DNA from: Lepas anatifera
Taxonomy: Eukaryota; Arthropoda; Thecostraca; Lepadidae
Length of the DNA: 64,000 nucleotides
Reading direction: 5' to 3'
Assembly: GCA_034440635.1 (NCBI GenBank)
Contig: JAOTON010000385.1
Coordinates: 3,587,001-3,651,000 of the forward strand
Numbering within the stretch: the stretch's first letter is position 1; each line of letters starts with the position of its first letter. The notes below the pieces were generated by a model, which saw only the letters and a program-made list of their open reading frames with translations, ran no database searches and was not told the origin of the DNA. The position numbers and the translations under genes are program-made. Below, piece after piece: positions 23,691 through 36,211 of this stretch.

Positions 23691-25463
23691 GTGCGGAGTC
23701 CGTGAGCGGCTACTGAGGTTAATCTTTATTTTCAGGTTTCAAACAAGCGTAACAAAAACAAATGGCTGATCAAACATTCCAAAACTTATGAACATCTTGG
23801 TATTTTAGCCGCATGGCCCGAGTTGAAGAGGGCTGAGAGATGGGCGTTCAACAGCGAATGCACCGTGTAGGTGCCAATATATTTGGATTCCTGAGCAGGA
23901 ATTAGAAACTTAAACTTAACAGGAACTTAAAGCACTTTAAGTACGAGTCAAGTAGGGATCCAAAGGTCAAGCAAGGACATGGAAGGTTGCTGAATGGACT
24001 TTATGGTGACCTTAAGCACCTCTTGCACAAGTTTCCATCCGAAGATGGGCTGATATTGTGTCAGAGTTGCAGTGCTGTTTCTTGTTAACTGATAATCCAT
24101 CTATCGTAACTTTGCTGAAAGCGCGAATCGGCGTCCGAAAAGTTCGAAAACCAACTCACAAATCCATCATTTTTGGCACGTTCAGCTTCGTTCAAGGCAA
24201 TATAAGCCATTTCATACAGAAGCCCACAAGACAGCCACATTTGAAGGCCGAGAATAGCTTGACGTGACTTTCGACCAGGTCATGGGACGAACCCGCTGCC
24301 CGGACGCTCTATTGCTGCCATCGTCGGGGCGGGGTCCAATTCATCAGCTGAGCATGGCACTTGACACCGAGACAGCCGCCCGCCCTTCCACAGTACTGGC
24401 CGACCGTACATCAACAGGCATTGTCTCCCCGGCCTTTGTTCTGATCTGGTGGGGCAGTGTTGAATGCTGCTGTTCAGAAGTACTGGAAGGGAAGGCGTTG
24501 GCTAACTCCTACCGTCTGTTCTTAGATAAACTATGTTGTTATGTTTATTTTCGTTTTCTCGACGATCGTTGATCAGTCAGTCGTGTCCGGGGTGAGAAGT
24601 TTCTCCTTTCCCGAACGAAGGAAGGCTTAACATTTTTGTTTAACTTTAATTTTCATTCCATCATGTGGTGCAAGTGATACTGAATGTGCGCATCCAAACG
24701 GCAGAGATGATATCCTGTTTGGAAACAGATTTAAATCATCTGTAGCCAGCAATAACTGGCGTAAGACAAGTGACGCCTCTATGTTCATGGACGAAACATT
24801 CCCAATATATCTTCCTCCGTTTGGACATTTTCCAGCACCTCCATGCAAAGCAGGAAAACCCCGTCCCCAGCCCAGACTACAGCCTCGCGGGGTGGTTGCC
24901 ACCCAGCCCAAGGCGGGTGTAAATTAACTTGGAGCTGATTAGTGAGCCGACGCAAAACACATCAGCAGCGGAAAATTGCATGGACTCCAAATAAGTCCGA
25001 GCCTGAGCCTCATACCGGCTGCTTATATTCGGTTAGCTTGAAATTAACCGTGGCCAGGCCCATTTTAACATTTTTCAGGGGTAGTCCTGGAGCAGACACA
25101 GTACCCACCATTTCCTGGAACGCATACAAATATCAATATATACCGCAAGGTATGTACATGCCAGCTGTATTTAAGCATATAAAGGTTGTCGAGTAATAAA
25201 ATGCAATGCATAGTACACTGGGATATCTGACTGAATGCAGAAGAGGTAGATTCAGCACCATGCTGCTTCAAAAATTTACTATGTTCTTGATATGCAACTA
25301 TTATGAACTACAACCTATGAAAACTTATTAACGTATCACCCAAAATCACAGGAAAATAGATGATGAATAAATTCATTTAAGTTTCAGCAATGTCAGCATT
25401 ACTTTTTGTTTTCAGCACAGACTAGTCATAATATTAATTGGGGGAGCAGGGCGGAGGGCTCAA
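23691..25463. other. No recognisable gene
   Basis: Several open frames (24264-24572 plus, 24627-24911 minus) were read for motifs; none matches a known family. Confidence 0.35.
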
Positions 25464-25594
25464 CGACTCACAGCTGCTGGGGTTATATGGTGCATTAGGA
25501 AGGAGACGAATAATCCTGGCTTGCGTTCGGGCAGAGCGACTCACAGCTGCTGGGGTTATATGGTACATTAGGAGGAAGACGAATAATCTTGGTT
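25464..25594. repeat. Tandem duplication of ~70 bp
   Basis: CGACTCACAGCTGCTGGGGT and the following TATATGGTRCATTAGGA occur twice, starting near 25464 and 25534, with a few substitutions. Confidence 0.9.
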
Positions 25595-25619
25595 TAACTT
25601 CAAGCAAAGCGCCAAATCC

Positions 25620-25662
25620 TGTATCTGGGAGGGCTCGAGCCCGCGACCATCTTCAGAGATGA
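25620..25662 (-). repeat. tRNA-like T-arm (possible SINE remnant)
   Basis: On the minus strand GCGGGCTCGAGCCCTCCC gives a T-stem-like hairpin with a B-box-like GGCTCGAGCCC. No tRNA 5' half was found nearby, so this is at most the head fragment of a tRNA-derived repeat. Confidence 0.3.
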
Positions 25663-28020
25663 CAGAAAAGCCGCGGGCCGAGCCAAACACGCGAGCTCGC
25701 AGACTGTAGTACCCATACCCACATCAGAAGCAGTTACGACATGACTAGCACTTCAGAGCAGTGATCTGTTCCATTCCCATGTTTCAAGTTCAATTTCGGC
25801 GTCTCTTCAGACACGGGTTTCGTTTCAATCAGCTCTGAGGAGGCAACTACGCCTGCCAGTGACTATGCGGGTTCAGTCATTGGGAAAAGTTATAGGCCAA
25901 CTGCGGATGATTACAGGAGCTCTGTCTTTCTCGCAACTGAGCGCTGACAGCATGGCCACCCATGCTCGCTGCTCAACGTTTCCTCGGGGGAAATCGTGTG
26001 AAAGGTCAAGTTGGTATATCAGCAGCACGTAAATCTAATCTCGCCCTCGGGTCCGAGGTGTCGAGTGTTCAGCAGCCGAAGTATATCTTTCGTTAGCTAT
26101 CCCCCTCTGAAGCAGTTGAGCAGCGACACCAGATGCAGAGGCGCCTGAGGCGGTTCCTCTCCGACCGCAGCGTCCCGCTCTGCTTCAGCCCCTCTGCCAC
26201 GCCGCCGGATCGATCGGGGAGTCTACACGGCCGGCGCCCGCAGCGTTGCAACTCTGGATCCCGATACAGCAGCTCGGTTCTCCAGTGTCCTATCAATTTT
26301 GACCCTTTGATGTTTAGGGGCTACATCCCACGTTGACCCATCACGATTTCGGTTCGGAGCCGGTCATCTCACGTCACATGGTCACGGTGGAGTCATGAGG
26401 TGGGTGCGGGTGTTTGAGAAGGATCGGGGATGTTTCGAGTCAGCCAACAAGTGCCGGTGGGACTCTGGGTGGTGACTATGCGGAAGCCAAGCGTTTCTCA
26501 GATCGAGAGAAACTACCTTCACAAGTATGTTTATGCGATGGGTGATTTTAAGCGGAATGAGGATCTGGCCATGGCTTCTCACAGGTGGTATTGTTGAAAG
26601 GAAGTAGCGGACTAAATATAACCATTATTGGACTGCATCACATAAGTAACTAATTTGATTTTTTATTGAGTTTACTGCTGTTGCAAGAGCGGACGATGAG
26701 AACTGCTTTTATGTTACTCTACAAAAGTTTTCAGCATGAGGGACACTTCGGACTATTAACAACTATTATTATTTTTGTCATCCGTGCGCTGTTTCATCTG
26801 TAAAGTATAAAGGAAGACAAGGGTTCTCCGATTTGTCAGTTAACTTCAGTTCGAAAGTAGTGAGAGTAACTTATGACCTCTGAGCAAGGTTAGAGATTTA
26901 CAGCATCACAGACATCATCCCCAACCACGCTTAATGTACGCCGTTTCCTAGCTCGCCCCTTTCGACAACTTTTCCTCGTGTCATTCCCTCGTGCTTACCA
27001 GTTATCACAAACAAGGCATACCTTTCCAGGCTTTCCTACATTACAAGTCTGCTTCTAATCGAAACAGTAATGAGACGTTGACAAGTTTAAAATCCACAGA
27101 TACTCAGCCCCCCCTCATTTGATATCAGCGCTGCAGTGACTATGTTGACGGGTGTCTGAGGACACCGCACAGCCGCTTTCTGTCGCTATATTTATTTACC
27201 GAGGGCCTCCTGATTGCGCCTATTCTTGTGGTGCACCAACAATCGGCCAGCGGAGGCACTCACGTCAGCGCGCCGCCGCCGCCGGCCGGGCCGCCCACTA
27301 TTGTGTTTGGCACGGCGCAGCTATCACTGCCGCCCTTCACTACCCGCCTCCACTTCCTAATTATGGCACGGTTTGGCTTCCACTCCACACCCAATTCCTC
27401 CCCCTCCCCGGTCATGTGGTAAATTCTACTGCATCTCCCGCCTGTTTATTTATTCAGCCCCTCTCCCCCCTCCCCTAAAGACCACATCCCATCTCCACCC
27501 TGCAAAGGGGACTGCACATCTGGAAAGGAATTTGGATGGGACAAACGGAAGTGGGTCCCAGCACCTGCCACGTGACTGCCACGTCAGTGACCTGTGACGT
27601 CATTTGTCATCCGTGAAGGTCTGGTGTTGCCAGCCGTCCGACGGTCTGACGTTGCCAGTGGCTCTGAGGTGGTCGGCCTGTCAGAACCGGAGCAGGGGGA
27701 TGAGGAGGTCAGACGAAGAGGAGCCATGGCGGTGTACTGCGCTTCCATGGCCTTGAAAAATGCGGTCCGGTTTATTGCAATCATATGGGTAGGGGTAGGC
27801 AAAGTCCATCTTCAAGCTGGCGAACGTTGAGCTGTTTCTTGGCACATTCTCATCATGCAACTCGATGAAGCGCCTCTCGCTGATATTTTTATTTGAATGC
27901 GGTGTAAACAATTTTGATTGCCTGACATTATTTTAACTTGTAGACAATTTGGTGTCTTCTATCCTTCATAAGTATGCGCTTTGAACGCTGCGAGAAAGAA
28001 ATGTGCTACTCTTCGTATAC
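25663..28020. other. No recognisable gene; GC-rich patches
   Basis: GC-rich patches at 26110-26250, 27230-27400 and 27600-27730 hold open frames on both strands without recognisable domains. The minus-strand frame 27584-27911 has some coding-like codon use but no splice pattern that could be confirmed. Confidence 0.3.
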
Positions 28021-28022
28021 TA

Positions 28023-28064
<42 letters not shown>
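28021..28064. repeat. (AT)n microsatellite
   Basis: About 20 uninterrupted AT units. Confidence 0.95.
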
Positions 28065-28065
<1 letters not shown>

Positions 28066-28867
28066 TTATACATAATGGTATATAACACGATACAACATAT
28101 CTAACCTTGTCATAAATTTTGAAACCATACTTAGGGTTTCAGATAGCAGCACTTGCCTTTTCCCTCCATTCTTCTTCAAGGCACTAAAGCTTACTGAATA
28201 AGACTACTACAATCAGAGTTTGTTTTTCTGAATCTGAAGCGATATTTGTTGAATACAGGATCAAACCACATGATAGCACTTGCTTCGATTTTCCTCTCTG
28301 GGAAAAAAGCACTTCTGCACTGGCAGATCCAAGACACCGATTTTTCCTGGGGGGGAGGGTAAATGCGGAAAGGAAGGGTGGAAAGTGACTGGGGTCATGG
28401 TGGGTCGGGTACACCCCAAAAGTGGGTGCTAAAAAGTGATACTTCCACCGAATTCTGCAGATATCTTTTAAACCATACCGTAGGAGATACCCTACGTGTC
28501 ATTTGATTCTTTGAAGATTTTCACGACTTTTAGCTTATATTCGATTCATGGGAAGATCATTTGCCTAGGGGTCAAAAGACCCTGTTCGTCCCTTTTGCCC
28601 CCTCCCTCTCTTATGGATCCTTCACTAGTCTCTTGAAATTTGGCACGAAACCGATATCTCAGCAACACTTCTACATACTGCTTTTACTGTTCTCCGGGCT
28701 GGCAACTCTGTAGATAATAATTTGCACGCTGCGGTATTTACCGTTAATTGTAAACTATTCCTGTCAAGCTGGACGGTAGCAGCTCGTTATGCCACATTTT
28801 ACGGTACAATCAGTGATGGCGCCCTCTATAACCCACCCCTCATTCGCCCGAGCTCGCTGACTCTGCA
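28065..28867. other. No recognisable gene
   Basis: No domains seen. A G-run (CCTGGGGGGGAGGG near 28347) resembles internal sequence of hAT-like MITEs but termini are absent. Confidence 0.35.
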
Positions 28868-29090
28868 AAACAACTGATGGAATGATCACCCACAAGAGCT
28901 CACTCATTCAGCAGAACGACAGGTGGAATGACCACCCACAAGAGCTCACTCACTCAGCAGAACGACAGATGGAATGACCACTCACAAGAGCTCACTCACT
29001 CAGCAGAACGACAGGTGGAATGCCACCTACAAGAGCTTGTCGACTCCACAGAACGACAGATGGAATGACCACCAAGCCCAGTTCGCTCAA
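28868..29090. repeat. 46-bp minisatellite, ~4.5 copies
   Basis: Units beginning GAACGACAGRTGGAATGACC recur at 28914, 28960, 29006 and 29051, a 46-bp period with one 45-bp step. The last unit is diverged. The plus-strand open frame across it is repeat-derived. Confidence 0.95.
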
Positions 29091-29452
29091 AATTATAGAT
29101 GGGAGGGTTTCCTGCAAGGTAGGTACAGTCCCAGCAATTGGAATTTCTATCACTAGGTTCGGCTGGTGTTGGAAGGGTATTTCGGAATCTGTCGTGTCTC
29201 ATTGTTTTGTGGATTGTTTCATCGTGTGTATTTCTCAATATGTTTAAGTGTTTGCCATTACTTTTTAATCGGGCATGCCTTGAATTTGAGGATTCTGTCC
29301 GATACCTACATTAAACTCGCAGACTGTTTCGCCTAATTTATTTCTGTGCCAAAATAAGAGAAACAATCTGCTTGGCACATAAAATTCGCCCCGGGTTGGA
29401 AATGTAGCACCAGATTTTACCGCCCACGCGCGTTTGTGCTTCTCAATCAGAC

Positions 29453-29575
29453 ATCAGTGCACTGATATAGTATTTAGTATGGTAAATAGTATATAGTATG
29501 TAGATATGGTATATCAGTGCACTGATGCTGATGTGTAGTATTTTCTCACACTGCAGTGTGAGAAAATATTACACA
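29453..29575. repeat. Cluster of perfect palindromes
   Basis: ATCAGTGCACTGAT (14-bp perfect palindrome) occurs at 29453-29466 and 29513-29526, separated by TA-rich DNA. It is followed by a 44-bp hairpin without loop (29532-29575), in which 29539-29568 is a perfect 30-bp palindrome centred on CTGCAG and only one further base pair mismatches (29538/29569). Confidence 0.95.
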
Positions 29576-30570
29576 AAAATTGATTTCACTGGTTTCCGAC
29601 GGAGCAGTCTTGAGTGAATTGATACCGCATCTGAAAACCACTGACCCTCCGCTCGCCTGGCATGCATACCAAGGTCACGTGACGCTCTGAGGTCATCAAA
29701 CGCCCGCTTTCACAACAGGCGACGCCTGCAGCCATATTTTGTTGTCTTGCATCCAGTTAACCGAAATATGAAATATATTGATATTAGATGGGAAAAGGGT
29801 GCCACCTGGCTGCCGAAATTTTTCAATTGTTATCGTCTTTAAAGATATTTTGAATTGATCATAGAAATATCCTCCTTTTAGCACTGCACCCAGTTATGAC
29901 TAAATTCTATCGCATCGACCCCGAAACACCTGCGAGACTAATTTTACGCATTTTAAAACCAACTATGGGTGCCACCAAGCGAAAGGATTTCCTCTATTAC
30001 AATTCTGTCAAGTTTATAAATTTATGACAGAAATTAATCCTTTCCATAATTAGAGCCAATGGTGACTGCATACCGTTGAGTCGATTCCATGGCTTCCACA
30101 AAGCATATACTCTGCCTGGCAGTATAACAGATAGGGCTGCCAACTGGCAACTAAAGCCCAGTTTGTCTGCACTTCTTCGTATACATGGACATTGGACAGT
30201 TATGAAAAAACTAAACATTATGTACGAGCGAATTTGAATTTGTATGATTGTTTATCTGTTGGAGAAATTCCACTGAGGTAGTATGAAATTCGGATATGTT
30301 ATGCATATCTTTCTTCTATTCATATTGTATTATATTCTACCTAGCATAGCATAGCCACTTCGAACAAAAGAATTTCTGAAGCCCATGTTTATTTTTACCA
30401 GGAGTGTGCGGCAGCTATTCCTGACTTGGTCGATGATTTTACTTATTCAAACTGTTTGGAGCGCAAACCTGGGAAAATGACTTGTGAAGCAAATATTCTA
30501 TATAAAGCTACATATTCACACCTTTTTGCATTTTCAATAAATTGGATGCGTGGCACTTGCCTACATAACA
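29576..30570. other. No recognisable gene
   Basis: AT-rich, no domain or repeat recognised. Confidence 0.35.
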
Positions 30571-30810
30571 ATGGTGGACATTGGCGGACGCAGAGGGGTG
30601 CCATTCCGGTCATGCCCCCCAAAGCGCTGGAGGGGCGCAAACTATGTTTTGCCGCCCCCCCAAAACGCCGGATAAATATTTTAAAAAAGTGTTTAAGGTA
30701 TGTAGAGCAAAAAATATTCGCTCCCACCTCCTCCCTCTCCTCCAGGAAGAGACGCAGACATGGGTTTGCCCCCCCCCCAAATCGGGTCTGCATCCGCCCC
30801 TGATGGTGGA
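30571..30810. mobile_element. hAT-like MITE, family D copy 1 (complete)
   Basis: The 224-bp element 30579-30802 begins CATTGGCGGACGCAGAGG and ends GGTCTGCATCCGCCCCTG, and is flanked by the exact 8-bp duplication ATGGTGGA (30571-30578, 30803-30810). It shares its interior (CATGCCCCCCAAAGCGCTGG, then the GTTTAAGGTATGTAGAGC block) with 38320-38649. Non-coding; perfect flanks point to a young or well-preserved insertion. Confidence 0.92.
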
Positions 30811-32264
30811 AGAGGAATGTATGCATAACAGAGCACATTAAGTCTGCAAAACATGATCCTTTAGAGATGTTTATATCCCATAAAATATGAAACCTGTATC
30901 ATACTTAGCCAAAATCTTTCCGGCGTGCTTTAGACAAATTGGCCTGAGTTCCGAAGGCCAGGATTTTAAGCTCAACCCGAGAAGTGAGCATCTCGTGAAC
31001 AGAGGAATCTGTGCCGCTTATCTGACGAAGAAACGGGCAACAGCGTATAGAGGACATCCGAACATCACTGGTGTTTGGCTATAGAAATGACTTTCGAAAT
31101 TCTTTAACAGCGTGGCGCTGGTGTCTGAACAAAGCAGTCTTCTGGAAGCGACGAAACCCGCCAGTGCCTGAAACACCTGCTATGCGCCCGAGGAGATGAC
31201 CCTAAACAACCTATTTACCGGACTTCCTGAGCCGGCTCACTGAGTTGGCTGACTTGGCTGGACAAGACTCATGCTTCGCATTCCGGTTTTTGCTGGATGC
31301 TGCAATGCTGAATTAGTGGAGCTAAATGTGAGCAGCCAGTCTGATTCATCTGCGTACCAGACACCGATGGCGAATGCCGCAGCCATACATGTCGCCAGAG
31401 ATCCTGCCGAAAAAGAGGAATACAGTGGGATCGGCTTCCCAGAAATGATCGGGATCCAAGCGGTGCAGCCTGGTGGCGGTGAGGTTCAGTCTGATAACGG
31501 AGAGGTTCAGCCTGGTGGCCCCATCTCCCTTTGGGCCACAAATCTAGGGGCGCTCCTCATTGCTGACTTGTACACCAGTAGAGAGCATGTGGGGGTGAAA
31601 ACCGAGCAGACACCTGACATCAAAAGTTTGAAGTAAAGCATAATGGACGAATCATTCCTGCCACGAATCTCTAAGAACGCCATTTTCATTTTCTGCATGA
31701 TTTTGACAGTGCTGAAGCGATTATACAGGTCTGACAAGCTTAGTCTGTAATAAAATCCACACGCAGCTCATAGTTTATGGAATACTTTGCCCACACGGAA
31801 AATTAATATCTACTTTCGTAGCTTATGCTACCAACTTTTCAAATATCGAATTTCCTAAGCGGGAGCTTATACCGTGTGACTGGAAATTGAAGAAGGAATC
31901 AACAATTAAAGATGCCAATTTTTGGGTGGCCAACGTTTCTAAACTATCTTTCGTAGTGACTTGGTATAATTAAAAATCCAAGCTGGATAATTCTAATATT
32001 TTGATATCGTCCTCTTACCGCCTTTCATTTCCATTCCATGGCTGCAAAGGTGCAGAATCCACAAATTGACAGTGCCTTGTTTGGGGTATCGTCAGAGCTG
32101 ACACGAGCAGTATAGAGCGTCGCTCTTATTTGCATCGTGTAGACGGTACATGACTGCAGATTTGGGTAGCCAATACTTATGATCGCGCATCAATAGTTTC
32201 AGAAATACAAACCCCGGTGTGAATTCCAAAATTTTCCGCATGCTTTGGTAGCTTTTCGCAACTG
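30811..32264. other. Mostly unassigned; one uncharacterised open frame
   Basis: The plus-strand frame 31271-31636 (121 codons) is the longest non-repetitive frame with mixed composition in the region. It has no signal peptide, no clear membrane helix and no recognised motif, and contains a small internal duplication (GAGGTTCAG followed by CTGATAACGG/CTGGTGG). It may be chance. The rest shows nothing. Confidence 0.25.
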
Positions 32265-32670
32265 AGATAGCCAAGTTGTAAAGCAAGTCGGAAAGCCCGG
32301 TACTCCGTATATCACTTGTCTTGGAACTCGAGATTTCCGTAGAAAAAAACGAAAAACTACCTGAAATGTATCCCTCATGTACCCTTAGCAGCAGGCCACA
32401 GTTGTCATGGCTGTTGGTGTGACGACATATGCTGACGTCACGGTGAGTATCAGCCAATCGATGCGTATTGAATATGATAGTGGATGCCAGATCATGACAT
32501 CCACAGGCAGATATTTATTTCTTTTCCTAGAGGAGCATTTTAGAAATAAAAATATTGAGCTTATTGTACATTTTTCAGAGAAATGATGGATGCTGACATG
32601 ATTTTCGGCTAAAAGCACCCCTAATTACACTAAATTCCAGGATTCAACCAAGGCGCCACATTCCCTTTAA
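32265..32670 (-). mobile_element. TTAA-flanked MITE, family L copy 2 (truncated)
   Basis: Reverse-orientation match to 7466-7880. The outer end is intact: GCGCCACATTCCCT then TTAA (32667-32670). Blocks such as CAACTGAGATAGCC and GCTGACGTCACGGTGAGTAT match family L. The other end stops near 32265 without a terminus. Confidence 0.65.
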
Positions 32671-34861
32671 CAGCATTGTTACTCCCTGCACACCAAGTTT
32701 GGGCCTATTCAGATCAGTCAAAATCGCGTTATAAGTGTAAAATCCCGTAATAAGTACCGGTAATTCCAGGATTTGATATGCGCCTACCTGTGCACGTGCC
32801 ACGGAGCTTCATCAACACCCCATCCATTCCTGATGAACTCAGTCAATGCTTAAATTAATCAGGCTATAACATTGTAAAAATCGCATTCAGTTATGACAGT
32901 TACTCGCCAAGTTATAAGCTAGTCAAAAGCGTTAGTACGGTCGGGCTAGGTCGGGTCGGGAAGGGTCCGTTCGAGCCGGGTTGGGTCGTATCTAAATTTT
33001 TCTAAACCTCTCGGACACTTCGTGTCCGCTCGGTAACTGGCATTGCAAATATCTCCACGGGCAGTAAACAGTCGTCCAATAACATGGAAACGGATAAGGT
33101 GTTAAAGTCAGATCAGAACACAATAGCCAAGCGCCACATAAGAATTTAGCAGCGTCGATGCTATTCAATTTCTTGCATTGCTTATACATATATGCACTGA
33201 TGAATTCGGAAAGCAAAAACGGTTGCTTTAGACCGAGCGAAATGCCGGCTTCTGCAGACATTTTCCATAGTCCTCATCTGTGTTGGTATTGCGCCACCGT
33301 CACAGAAATTTACATCATACCACTTGCAACAGCTGATGACTGAGAGTAGCAGCATGATGATGAAATACTACATCATGATGCTACACCAGATCCGGCGTGG
33401 TGCATCCCTATTGCAAAGCTGTAAAGGTCCCAACTACCAATCAATTCGTTCATGTTGTCACCTTCACCCAACATGATTGGGGGAGGTCTGAGGGAACTAA
33501 TCGCATGATTAAATTTCCAAACAACTATATTATATAAGCCGTTTTTTATTACAAGCATGCAACTTAAGTCACCTGCCATGTGATTATTTTGACATCTCGT
33601 GTGAAATTGGTATCAGACCAGGACAAGGTCGCCGCGACATTGCGTCATCGATTGACAAATGTACAGCAACTGGTCAGTCACACTATCGAGATCAAGAGAA
33701 ACCACCAGTCATGGGCGAATCCAGTATTTCTGATGCAGGGACGGATCCAGGAATTGCCCAAGGGGGATGGGGCCGTGACAGGGGGTCCGGCTTCCTCGAG
33801 GGGACCCGGAATAGATTTGGTAGGCCGACCGTGCAGGGCATACATTTTGATATAAAAAACGTAGGTACACTTGTAAAAATGATAGCGTGCCAAAAAATAT
33901 TTAACACCGTTCTCCGGGAAACAAAATTCCAAGGATTTCAGTAGCCCTAAAAACTATGAGCTGGCCATAAAATCCCTGAGGTCCGCTCGACATTGGATCT
34001 CCACAAATCCAGGGACGGGCCAAATTTCGGCTAGGATCACTGGTCGGGACCATCTCATAAGACCACATACAATTTTCTGTGGTCTGCTTGAATTAAGAGT
34101 TTAGATTATTAATTATTTATTAAGAGTTAGTTGCAGCCACTGGGGGCCGAGACCAAAGGACCACCTGAGGTCCGGGTGAGCCGCAGATGGTCCGGCTGAG
34201 GTCACAGAGGGCCCGGGTGGAATACAGAGACAGTATTTGTAGCCAGGGTTGGCAGTAGCCGGCAGAAAGTGGTTTAAACTACTGTTTTAAACCGGTTTAC
34301 ACCAGCTGGCATAAACCCCGGTGGCAAAAAGTGGTAAAAACTAAAATACTAAATATTAACGGCTATTCGCATTGGATATGAATGTAAGGGCATCTGCTGG
34401 TGTGAAAATATATACTAGTGTGCATTGAGAGGCTTTAGCACTCTCTTCTTCCTAATTTATCCTGCAACTTCAATTATCTGTTCAAACCAGATAGTTTTCT
34501 ACGGCTGGAACCAACCCATTTGTTGATCCAGAGGGGGAAGAGGCCAGCCCCCAAAGCCCAAGTTAGTGTCCCACCAACGGCTGGCAGCAAGAAATTTTCA
34601 AAGCAGTCTTGTTCGTTTGGTATGTAACTACTTGCCCCTTCTGCACCAGTTAAATTTTACCAGCTCTCATTTAGACCATGTGACATTTTTTTGCTCATCA
34701 ACTTTTTGCAGATCAGTTTGGACCACCCCCAAAACGGACCGCTTGGATCTGCCATTAATCTCAATCAAACAACAGTTTCGTCTTTTCAACATCACATATT
34801 TTTTTAGATTTTGTCCAAGTTGTTCTCCGTATGGCTGTAGAGTCTCACTTCAGTCCTTAAG
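32671..34861. other. Mostly unassigned; traces of hAT-like MITEs
   Basis: CAGGGACGGATCCAGG at 33737 starts like a family E element, but no right terminus was found before 33950. GATCCAGAGGGGGAAGAGG near 34518 is another degraded trace. No gene recognised. Confidence 0.35.
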
Positions 34862-35022
34862 AGACTTGCCACAAATACCCCGACCCCACCACCCGAACGA
34901 GCAACTCCCACAATGAATGGTTAATTTAGAAGCCAAAGTACAAAGCACAAAGCACAGGGACAGCCGCCCCGCTCAGGTCACACTCTCACCAGTCAGTTGC
35001 CAGCCGACCTAAGTGGGGTAAA
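34862..35022 (-). repeat. Dispersed repeat K, copy 2
   Basis: Reverse-orientation match to about 9020-9190 (CCCGAACGAGCAACTCCCAC, CAGTTGCCAGCCGACC). Confidence 0.6.
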
Positions 35023-35024
35023 CT

Positions 35025-35142
35025 ATTGAGCGCCGGAGCGTCTCTGGGGAAACCGATCCCAAGCCTGGACATGCACTGCCACTGCATGTTTCTGAGCAAC
35101 GGGCCGGAGCCCAACGCTCTAACTGAGCTACCGGGACGGCTC
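35025..35142 (-). repeat. tRNA-derived SINE-like head
   Basis: On the minus strand GTCCCGGTAGCTCAGTTAGA followed by GCGTTGGGCT reads as the 5' half of a tRNA (acceptor start, D arm, A box TAGCTCAGTTAG). The B box downstream (GGGATCGGTTTCCCC) is poor and no matching acceptor 3' strand is present. It is therefore a tRNA pseudogene or SINE head rather than a working tRNA. Confidence 0.55.
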
Positions 35143-35562
35143 ATCTTATTCCAAGAGATGTAACTGTAATTGGTATAACTGATTACTGGGAATATAAGCC
35201 ACTAGGTTTGAGAGCTTATGATCAGCAGTAATAAACAAAGTAGTTAGAGGAGATAGCATGCCTGAAAAACGTGAATGCATTAACCAGAGCAGGTCCTCTG
35301 GTTGCAGGCGCTCAGAATGCAATATGATCACCTAATGCAATAGAAACAGAATGCAGAATGCAGTACACCAGGCGCTCGGAGGAGCTTGAGAATCCCCGGC
35401 TTGTACCCTTTCTTATGTCCGCCACTTTTCGGCTTGTGGAACAGTAAGACGCGCGTAAAATAATTACGGTCTTCGTGGTAATATACCGCACACCTAAAAG
35501 GCACTTGCATAACACGGATAGAGAACTGCAGATCAGCACCATAGCACGATTAGTACAATAGA
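35143..35562. other. No recognisable gene
   Basis: No family resemblance or repeat structure seen. Confidence 0.35.
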
Positions 35563-36000
35563 GCACCGCGGTTGATGGCTCTATCTCTCACCCCATCATT
35601 TTCCCACTATCCCTGAAATTGTTAAATCCGGGTCACCCAAGGTCAGGTCACCAGGCGAGGTCAACCAAAGTCACCTCACCTCAACTTCTGAGCTCTATAA
35701 GAGCTACATTTCTTAGCCGATCGATTTGAAACTTCCTACACTTGAGGACCCCTCCAGGGTCTACAAAATGAATATCCGGGATTTTTAGATTTCGTGACCT
35801 GAGGTCAGGTCACGAAGTGACCTCTCCTATTGAAATAGCATTGGAAAAAGCTGTCTTAGACTCTAAAAGTCATAAAAACGATTAAAATGCTCAGCGTGCT
35901 CAGAAAAGCGTTCTTGGACCCCCCCTTCACGTATCCCAGGGGCCATATTTGCCCTGTGACCTCTCGGGATATCGTCCAAGGTCACCAGAAGGGGCTCAAC
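35563..36000 (+). mobile_element. Family C element, partial copy
   Basis: Matches the first ~450 bp of the complete family C copy that follows: TCTCTCACCCCATCATTTTC, AAGGTCAGGTCACC and GAGCTCTATAAGAGCTACAT. It begins at ACCGCGGTTGA without a TTAA terminus and stops near the GGTCACCAG block, so it is truncated at both ends. It lies about 200 bp upstream of a full copy in the same orientation. Confidence 0.7.
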
Positions 36001-36211
36001 TGCCCAGAGGGGCCCGCCACATATTAGAACGGAGGTCTGCAGCTGCCAGTGCACGGGCGGCAATCATTGGAAGACACCGAAAAACCGGGTTCCATCCCTG
36101 AGTCACCCGTCTTAAACTAATCCTATAAGGCGACTAAGCCGCAGCTTCCGCATTCGAAGCTGGTTCAGGGTGCTTACGGGACCCGAAATCTACGGGGGTG
36201 GATCCACTGAA

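Noticed and set aside
31271..31636. 121-codon plus-strand frame as a gene
   Set aside because: No motif, signal peptide, membrane helix or splice support; kept only as a note within the unassigned stretch.
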